Shown piece by piece: positions 23,471 through 28,411 of a stretch of 28,411 nt of DNA; position 1 is the first letter of the stretch; each line of letters starts with the position of its first letter. Source of the stretch: an uncultured Clostridia bacterium (GTDB lineage: Bacteria > Bacillota > Clostridia > Christensenellales > DUVY01); NCBI GenBank assembly GCA_937895465.1, contig CALAYY010000049.1, positions 1 through 28,411 on the forward strand, read 5' to 3'. The notes beneath the pieces are model-generated. The model ran no database searches, was not told the origin of the DNA, and was given only the letters and a program-made list of their open reading frames with translations. The position numbers were made by a program, and so were the translations under genes.

Positions 23471-24805
23471 ATGAATGTAATAACTGATTTTATTAATAAC
23501 GGTCAAAAAATCGGTATAGCTGTAAGCGGCGGCATGGACTCTATGGCGCTTTTGCATTGGTTTGTAAAAAATCAAAGTAATCTTAATATTAGTATTACAG
23601 CAATTAATATTGACCATAATATCCGCAAAAACTCATATGAGGATACTCAGTTTGTAGTTGAATATTGTAAAAAAAATAATATTCGCTGTCTTACTTATAA
23701 ATTGGATTTAAAACAAAGTAAATATGTCAATAATACTGAGAATGCTGCCAGACTTGCTAGATATGAGATTTTTCACAGTTTGATAGAAAAAAAAGAGCTG
23801 GACTTTATTGCTACGGCACATCATGCTGAGGATAATGCAGAAACAGTTTTGATGCACTTGTTTAGAGGTAGCGGACTAAAAGGCATGTGCGGAATTAATT
23901 TTTTGACTAAACAAGGCATAGTAAGACCGCTTCTATATACCGAAAAAGCTGACATTAAACAATATATCCAAGACAATGATATTAATTATGTTATTGATGA
24001 AACCAACTTGCAATCGGATTATAACAGAAATTTTTTGAGGCTTGAAGTGCTGCCAAAGATATTGATGAGATTTCCGCAGGCAATAAATAATATCAATACT
24101 TTTTCAAAAAATGCTTCAGAAGATAACAGCTATATAGAGCAAAATGTTCCTAGACTTGTTAATAAAGACAATGAAGTCTTTATACCGTCAGAACATTTTC
24201 AAGCCCATTCGTCTTTAATAAACCGTGAAATTTTTGATGCAATTACTCAGTTGGGTGTTACTCACGATATAGAAAGCATGCATATAGAGCTTATAAAATC
24301 GCTTATTAATAAGCCTGCGGGCACAAGAATTGATATAAAAAGCAAAATAACTGCTATAAGGGATTATCAGGGAATAACTCTTACTGATAAAAAAATCAAT
24401 GATTATTATGACTTTGAAATACCTTTTGGTATAGGCAAGTTTTTGCTTCCCAATGGAGTCTTAAAAATTGAATTAATTGATAAAATTGATACTGATTTTT
24501 TAAAGAATTCAAAACAGCTTTTTCTTGATGCTGAGCTTTTACCCAAAGATGCCGTTATTAGATACAGGCAGTCAGGCGACATTATTAACAAGCTTGGGGG
24601 CGGAGGTAAAGTTTCGCTAAAAGACTACTTTATTGACAAAAAAATATTGGCAAGACTACGTAATTTGATACCTTTAATAGCGAAAAAAAATATAATATAT
24701 GCTATAATAGGAATTGCTGTGTGCCACGATGTACGCATTACAAATAAAACAAAAAAGATATACAAGCTGAGTTTTGTGGAGGACGACAATGTCGAAAATT
24801 ACTAA
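23471..24805 (+). CDS. tilS: tRNA(Ile)-lysidine synthetase
   Basis: TilS joins lysine to cytidine 34 of the CAU-anticodon tRNA-Ile so that it reads AUA; it is essential in nearly all bacteria. AUA is used often in these AT-rich genes. The protein has 444 residues. The PP-loop ATP site is SGGMDS (19-24). The N-terminal domain continues with INIDHNIR and ATAHHAEDNAETVLM, and the C-terminal TilS domain includes IRYRQSGDIINKLGGGG. It overlaps hpt by 17 bases, so the two genes are cotranscribed; tilS-hpt(-ftsH) is a standard Firmicute order, but no ftsH follows here. Confidence 0.95.
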   Translation: MNVITDFINNGQKIGIAVSGGMDSMALLHWFVKNQSNLNISITAINIDHNIRKNSYEDTQFVVEYCKKNNIRCLTYKLDLKQSKYVNNTENAARLARYEIFHSLIEKKELDFIATAHHAEDNAETVLMHLFRGSGLKGMCGINFLTKQGIVRPLLYTEKADIKQYIQDNDINYVIDETNLQSDYNRNFLRLEVLPKILMRFPQAINNINTFSKNASEDNSYIEQNVPRLVNKDNEVFIPSEHFQAHSSLINREIFDAITQLGVTHDIESMHIELIKSLINKPAGTRIDIKSKITAIRDYQGITLTDKKINDYYDFEIPFGIGKFLLPNGVLKIELIDKIDTDFLKNSKQLFLDAELLPKDAVIRYRQSGDIINKLGGGGKVSLKDYFIDKKILARLRNLIPLIAKKNIIYAIIGIAVCHDVRITNKTKKIYKLSFVEDDNVENY

Positions 24806-25316
24806 AGTTCTGATTGACGAAAATAAGATAAAAGAGCGTGTGCGTGAACTAGGTGCAGAAATTTCACGTGATTATCAGGGAAAAGATATTTTGATGATCG
24901 GAATTTTGAGAGGAAGCGTTATTTTCTTTGCTGACCTTATAAGAGAAATAAACTGCAATGTGGTAATTGATTTTATTTCTGTAAGCAGTTACGGAGCAAG
25001 TCATAAAACTACAGGCGAAGTCAGAATGATGAAGGATTTGGATGAAGCTGTTGACGGCAAGGATGTCGTTATTGTAGAAGATATAGTTGATACAGGACTT
25101 ACACTTCAATATCTTAAAAAGGTATTGCTCTCTAGAAACCCCAATTCTTTGAAGGTGTGCTGTCTTTTGGATAAACCTGAAAGAAGAAAGGTGGAAATAA
25201 GCTCAGATTATCTTGGATTTACTATTCCCAATGAGTTTGTAGTTGGATATGGTTTTGACTATGCCCAAAAGTACCGCAACTTAAAAGATATTTGTGTATT
25301 AGACCCTAAGGGATAA
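24789..25316 (+). CDS. hpt: Hypoxanthine phosphoribosyltransferase
   Basis: The enzyme salvages hypoxanthine and guanine by transfer of phosphoribose from PRPP, the product of the prs gene in this window. The protein has 175 residues. The PRPP-binding motif is VEDIVDTGLTL (96-106), with the flexible loop SSYGASHKT (66-74) and KVCCLLDKPERR. The ATG at 24789 is chosen because GTGGAGG lies six bases before it; an in-frame ATG-like start at 24774 has no such site. It overlaps the end of tilS. A tandem hairpin follows the stop codon. Confidence 0.95.
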   Translation: MSKITKVLIDENKIKERVRELGAEISRDYQGKDILMIGILRGSVIFFADLIREINCNVVIDFISVSSYGASHKTTGEVRMMKDLDEAVDGKDVVIVEDIVDTGLTLQYLKKVLLSRNPNSLKVCCLLDKPERRKVEISSDYLGFTIPNEFVVGYGFDYAQKYRNLKDICVLDPKG

Positions 25317-25318
25317 AA

Positions 25319-25400
25319 AAAGGCTGATACAGGATAAATACAATATGATTATATTTACCCTGAAAATCAGCCTTTACGTAAGATAATTTCTTGTCTTACG
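25319..25400. terminator. Tandem hairpins after hpt
   Basis: AAAGGCTGAT (25319-25328) pairs with ATCAGCCTTT (25366-25375), with further internal pairing (CAGG with CCTG). A second stem, CGTAAGA (25377-25383) with TCTTACG (25394-25400), follows at once. The long T-run is on the minus-strand side (complement of A at 25315-25321), so on the plus strand termination may be inefficient. Confidence 0.5.
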
Positions 25401-25473
25401 ATTATAGGATATATCACTTTTCAAAAAATATTCAAGAAATTCTATTTTTCTTGGTTTTTTGAACTAAATAATG

Positions 25474-25482
25474 TGATATAAT
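25474..25482 (+). promoter_or_regulatory. Extended -10 promoter of the DUF1934 gene
   Basis: TGA-TATAAT. The predicted +1 is near 25489, five bases before the ATG at 25494. No ribosome site is present. Confidence 0.5.
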
Positions 25483-25493
25483 AGTTATGCCAA

Positions 25494-25931
25494 ATGAAAG
25501 AACAGCAATACGCTGCAAAAATTATTCTTGACACTTATGAACACAACAATCGTACTTTACGTATTGACACTGACGGATTGGTAACTTTTAGAGGCGTTGG
25601 TGTATTTGTAGATTTCCAAAATGAAGAATATAAAACAACTATAGGTTTTTCAGAAGATACGGTCACATTGACCCGTATAGGCGAGCAATCCTATACAATT
25701 ATATTAACCAAAAATCAAGTTAAAGAATTTTTCATAGACACAGGCTATGGATTGGTGCCGCTTAAGGTAACAACTCATGACATCAAGTATCAGTTTGAAA
25801 ACAATATTATTAACCTCACTATGGAATATTCAATAAAGGCAGACCTATTAAAAGATGCTGCAAAATTTAATTTAATTCTTAAATGTATCTTGGAGGAACA
25901 TTATGAAGCTGCAATGGCTGGGACACTCTAG
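25494..25931 (+). CDS. DUF1934 (YwiB-like) beta-barrel protein
   Basis: A small cytoplasmic protein of 145 residues. Alternating strands and the segments LTRIGEQSYTIILTKNQ, DTGYGLVPLKVTTHDIKYQF and LTMEYSIKADLLKDAAKFNLILK fit the DUF1934 family, a calycin-like barrel of unknown function, often coded near argS in Firmicutes. No arginyl-tRNA synthetase is in view. The ATG at 25494 is favoured by the codon frame, although an out-of-frame ATG at 25487 is nearer the predicted transcription start. The gene overlaps the next one by 29 bases, so the two are translated from one message. Confidence 0.75.
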   Translation: MKEQQYAAKIILDTYEHNNRTLRIDTDGLVTFRGVGVFVDFQNEEYKTTIGFSEDTVTLTRIGEQSYTIILTKNQVKEFFIDTGYGLVPLKVTTHDIKYQFENNIINLTMEYSIKADLLKDAAKFNLILKCILEEHYEAAMAGTL

Positions 25932-26559
25932 CTTTTTGCTTGAAGAAAGTACCGGCACGGCAATTATTACAGACCCTTACGATGAAAAGCTTACCGGCTT
26001 TAAAATGCCAAAATTACACGCTGATATTATTACATCTTCACATAACCATGCTGACCATAACTACTTTAAAGAAATTATGGGCTCGCCAATAATTATTGAT
26101 AAAGCAGGTGTAACTGATATTTCGGGTGTATCAATTACATCTATCCCCAGCTTCCATGACGACTTACAAGGCAAGAAAAGAGGCAAAAACCTTATTTTCA
26201 AATTTAGAATTGACGGAATTGATGTTTGCCATCTTGGAGATATAGGGCAGGATGTTTCGGCGGAACTTGTTGACCAGCTGATGCCCATAAATATATTACT
26301 TATACCTGTCGGAGGACATTATACAATTACGGCAGAACAAGCATATGAATATATCAGCATGTTAATGCCTGATGTAGTTATCCCCATGCATTACAAAACA
26401 CCTGACAGCATTATTGATATTGATAAGGTAGATTCTTTTTTAAGGCTGTTTGAGGATGAAGCTGTAATCTTTGCTCAAGAAGAAATTTTGGAATTTGAAA
26501 GAGATGATTTTGCGGGCAACTTTACCAAAGTTATAATACCCAAACGGATATTTGATTAA
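25903..26559 (+). CDS. MBL-fold metal-dependent hydrolase (UPF0173-like)
   Basis: The protein has 218 residues with a metallo-beta-lactamase fold. It begins MKLQWLGHSSFLLE, typical of the beta-lactamase superfamily group 3. The metal site is SHNHADHN (46-53, ligands H47, H49, D51, H52), with further ligands likely in HLGDIG (about 110-115) and IPMHYKTP (about 180-186). The substrate is unknown; relatives include UlaG-like lactonases and UPF0173 hydrolases. A GGAGG seven bases before the ATG sits inside the preceding gene. No strong terminator follows; a small ATGCA-ttttA-TGCAT hairpin lies at about 26643-26657. Confidence 0.88.
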   Translation: MKLQWLGHSSFLLEESTGTAIITDPYDEKLTGFKMPKLHADIITSSHNHADHNYFKEIMGSPIIIDKAGVTDISGVSITSIPSFHDDLQGKKRGKNLIFKFRIDGIDVCHLGDIGQDVSAELVDQLMPINILLIPVGGHYTITAEQAYEYISMLMPDVVIPMHYKTPDSIIDIDKVDSFLRLFEDEAVIFAQEEILEFERDDFAGNFTKVIIPKRIFD

Positions 26560-26611
26560 GACATACCAAAATATGTATTTTTTAAATTATTTTTGCAAAA
26601 TCTAAGAACAT

Positions 26612-26631
26612 TAATCAAAGGCTAATCAAAG
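26612..26631 (+). repeat. Direct repeat of TAATCAAAG upstream of rho
   Basis: TAATCAAAG occurs at 26612-26620 and 26623-26631, start points 11 bases apart (one helical turn). The spacing would suit a dimeric DNA-binding protein. The rest of the gap 26560-26735 is AT-rich, with a candidate -10 TATAAA just before the leader ORF. Confidence 0.35.
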
Positions 26632-26735
26632 TTAATAAATGATGCATTTTATGCATAAAATTTTTTATGGGAAATTCATAATCAAAATCACTATTTAATG
26701 TTTTTATATATAAAATTTTTAGGAGTTAATCGTCT

Positions 26736-26771
26736 ATGAACAAGGCTTTAAAGGAGTTTGAATGGGAATGA
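26736..26771 (+). CDS. Short ORF overlapping the start of rho (11 residues)
   Basis: The frame MNKALKEFEWE ends in TGA. AGGAG lies ten bases before its ATG. Its own codons AAG GAG form the ribosome site of rho, and its stop overlaps a rho ATG at 26768 (ATGA). This is the arrangement of a leader peptide translationally coupled to the next gene. E. coli rho also has a leader ORF (rhoL), unrelated in sequence. Translation is unproven. Confidence 0.45.
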   Translation: MNKALKEFEWE

Positions 26772-27484
26772 ATAAGGTTTACAACAGGAGCACACTTTCC
26801 AATATGGGAATTTTTGAATTGAGAGAATATGCTCGAAGTGTGGGTGTGGATTCTCCCACCATGTACAAAAAAGATGTGCTTATTGATAAAATTGCAGCGG
26901 TTTTGGAAGGAGAGATTGCACCTAAGCCAAGATCCAACAGAGGACGCCCTCCAAAGCCTCTTATTACCAAGCCATTATCTGACTCTTCTTATATAAATAC
27001 ACCTGTAATGCCTGTAGGAAAGACATCAGCAATTTTAAATGATTCGGCATCCAATGATTATGATGACTTTGAAGAGCGTGAGGGAATCTTAGAAGTCCAT
27101 AATGACGGCTATGGTTTTTTGAGAGTTCATAATTATGAACCGGGAGATAAAGACGCTTACATTTCCAATCAGCTTATTAAGAAATATCGCTTAAGAAAAG
27201 GCGATATGATAAAAGGTAATGTTAGAAAAATCCGTGAAGACAAGCAGATAGCTGTTTTTAATATCATAAGCGTTAACGGAGTAAAACCTGAAGACGTGAT
27301 AAGACGGGTTAATTTTGAGGACCTTGTGCCCATTTATCCTGATGAAAGATTTAAGCTTGAACTTCCCAATTCAAGATTTGATATAGCTATACGAAGTATT
27401 GACCTAATATCTCCTATAGGAAAAGGTCAGCGCGGTATGATTGTCAGCCATTCTCAAAAAAATTGCCAATTCTGTTGCTCTTAA
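26762..27484 (+). pseudogene. rho: Transcription termination factor Rho, N-terminal part, frameshifted
   Basis: The first part of Rho, 229 authentic residues. A Rho_N helical domain (about 11-50, LSNMGIFELREYARSVGV) is followed by a linker with the AT-hook-like RGRPPKP (60-66). The cold-shock RNA-binding domain (about 107-173) has GILEVHNDGYGFLRV, and the lead into the ATPase core is LISPIGKGQRGMIVS. After S229 the frame is lost and ends in HSQKNCQFCCS. Compared with the family, the eight residues PPKAGKTT (the ATP-binding P-loop) are missing: one C at 27449 stands where 24 bases are expected. Start ATG 26762 (or 26768) follows AAGGAG. The C-terminal part continues in another frame from 27441. 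Confidence 0.9.
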
Positions 27485-28163
27485 CCATCCAGAAGCGCAT
27501 TTGATTGTCTTGTTGATAGATGAAAGGCCGGAAGAAGTTACCGACATGCAACGCTCAACAAAAGGCGAAGTAATATATTCTACCTTTGATGAAAGCCCTG
27601 ACCACCATACAAGAGCGGCTGAACTCGTGCTTGCTAGAGCCAAGCGCCTTGTAGAAATGAATAAAGATGTAATCATACTTTTAGACAGTCTGACAAGACT
27701 TGCCCGTGCTTACAACCTTACAATTCCGCCTACTGGAAGAACGCTTAGCGGCGGTATTGACCCAGGCGCATTATACAGTCCCAAAAGATTTTTTGGCTCA
27801 GCACGTAATATTGAAAACGGCGGAAGTCTTACCATAATTGCGACAGCCTTGATAGATACAGGTTCGAGAATGGACGATGTAATTTTTGAAGAATTTAAAG
27901 GCACAGGCAATATGGAAATACACCTTGATAGACGCCTTAGTGAAAAACGAATTTTCCCTGCAATTGATCTTGCCAAAAGCAGCACAAGACGGGAAGAATT
28001 ACTTTTATCGCAAAAAGAGCTTGAAGGTATCTGGTCTATAAGAAAAATATTGTCAGTAGGGGATACTCAAGAAGCTACTGAACAGCTCATCACAATGATG
28101 TCAAAGACCAATAACAATATAGAGTTTATTGATAATCTTCAATTATGGTTAAAAAACTTATAA
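27441..28163 (+). pseudogene. rho: Transcription termination factor Rho, C-terminal part, out of frame
   Basis: The remainder of the Rho ATPase core, in the frame one base ahead of the first part. It resumes at ILKKIANSVALNHPE, directly after where the P-loop should be. It includes IDERPEEVTDM, Walker B VIILLDSLTRLARAY, GGVD-type SGGIDPGAL, PKRFFGSARN, the secondary-site EFKGTGNME and C-terminal EKRIFPAIDL. All of these are intact. It can begin only at a TTG (27441) without a convincing ribosome site, so it may not be made as a separate protein. Without a P-loop, no product of this locus could hydrolyse ATP or act as a termination helicase. A perfect terminator follows. Confidence 0.9.
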
Positions 28164-28179
28164 TAAACTTTAACACAAT

Positions 28180-28213
28180 AAAAAAGACTCTCTAATATAG
28201 AGAGTCTTTTTTA
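28180..28213. terminator. Bidirectional terminator between rho and the zinc-ribbon gene
   Basis: AAAAGACTCTC and GAGAGTCTTTT surround a seven-base loop (28193-28199), with T-runs on both strands. It ends rho and also the convergent small gene. Confidence 0.9.
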
Positions 28214-28229
28214 AAAAAGCTAAAATTGA

Positions 28230-28400
28230 TTATTTTCTAAATCCGCGGTCAGCGTTAAATCTTTGCTTCTTTGCTCTTCTGCATTCAGGACATCTAGTAG
28301 GCTCATTGGTGAAGCCTTTTTCTGCGTAGAATTTTTGTTCGCCTTCAGTGAAAACAAACTCTTCATTGCAGTCCCTGCAGATAAGTTTCTTATCGGTCAT
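28230..28400 (-). CDS. Small zinc-ribbon protein (56 aa)
   Basis: On the minus strand an ATG at 28400, preceded six bases away by GGAGG, opens a 56-residue frame ending at TAA (28230-28232). It has two CxxC pairs: C8 and C11 (ICRDCNEEF) and C37 and C40 (RCPECRRAKKQ). Between them is FTEGEQKFYAEKGF, matching the short zinc-ribbon family (zf-trcl-like) common in Firmicutes and Chloroflexi. The tail is basic (RRAKKQRFNADRGFRK), which suggests nucleic-acid or ribosome contact. The function is unknown. The upstream region lies beyond the window. Confidence 0.9.
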   Translation of the reverse strand: MTDKKLICRDCNEEFVFTEGEQKFYAEKGFTNEPTRCPECRRAKKQRFNADRGFRK

Positions 28401-28411
28401 TTACTACCTCC

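Noticed and set aside
24700..24708. Internal promoter in tilS for hpt (TGC-TATAAT)
   Set aside because: The element is real, but hpt overlaps tilS and the -35 is poor; in AT-rich coding sequence such a match is expected by chance.
27441..27484. Programmed ribosomal frameshift as the explanation for the split rho
   Set aside because: Even with a perfect frameshift the P-loop residues are absent, so recoding cannot restore an active enzyme; deletion or misassembly is simpler.
1..28411. CRISPR arrays, tRNA or rRNA genes, insertion sequences
   Set aside because: No regularly spaced repeats, no recognisable tRNA cloverleaf or conserved rRNA segments, and no transposase or integrase reading frames were found.

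Overview
The window reads as chromosomal DNA of a low-GC, endospore-lineage Firmicute, most likely an uncultured Clostridia-type bacterium. This rests on the gene content rather than any search: a SpoVT-type regulator, a SPOCS/DUF3794-LysM spore protein, a Veg protein, a glmU-prs-pth-mfd cluster, tilS-hpt, and AT-rich sequence with AGGAG/GGAGG ribosome sites. No rRNA, tRNA, CRISPR array, transposase or phage gene was seen.

Layout. 1-2040: two minus-strand genes, an unrecognised 298-residue protein and a DUF1295 membrane protein. A 28-bp near-perfect direct repeat brackets the first gene. 2225-4420: an OmpR-type response regulator and its sensor kinase, followed by an elaborate branched hairpin. 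4624-5353: two small zinc-ribbon membrane proteins. 5478-6505: spoVT and a convergent copper-amine-oxidase-N-like protein. 6651-8970: ksgA, an M14 peptidase of the murein-peptide type, and tadA. 9070-17009: glmU-like, prs, pth, mfd and a PpiC/SurA-type lipoprotein, covering sugar-nucleotide and PRPP supply, peptidyl-tRNA recycling, transcription-coupled repair and export folding. 17100-19328: a lone hisC-type aminotransferase and a corA-type Mg2+ channel with an attenuator-like leader. 19397-22188: the SPOCS-LysM protein, veg and uppP. 22352-25316: ychF, tilS and hpt. 25494-28163: a DUF1934 protein, a metal-dependent hydrolase and a broken rho. 28230-28400: a 56-residue zinc-ribbon protein at the right edge.

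Most of this is housekeeping. The parts most worth a second look are: (i) the corA leader, which combines a 12-codon ORF starting Met-Asp-Asp-Pro with mutually exclusive antiterminator and terminator helices, and so could be a Mg2+-responsive attenuator; (ii) rho, frameshifted by a gap that removes exactly the ATP-binding P-loop, and preceded by an overlapping short ORF; (iii) several promoters whose predicted transcription start lies on or within a few bases of the start codon (ksgA, M14 peptidase, glmU, tilS, DUF1934), pointing to leaderless translation; and (iv) a GlmU whose acetyltransferase half is intact while its uridylyltransferase half has lost the nucleotide-binding signature.

All motif, promoter and structure calls were made by eye. 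Family assignments come from recognised motifs and not from database searches.
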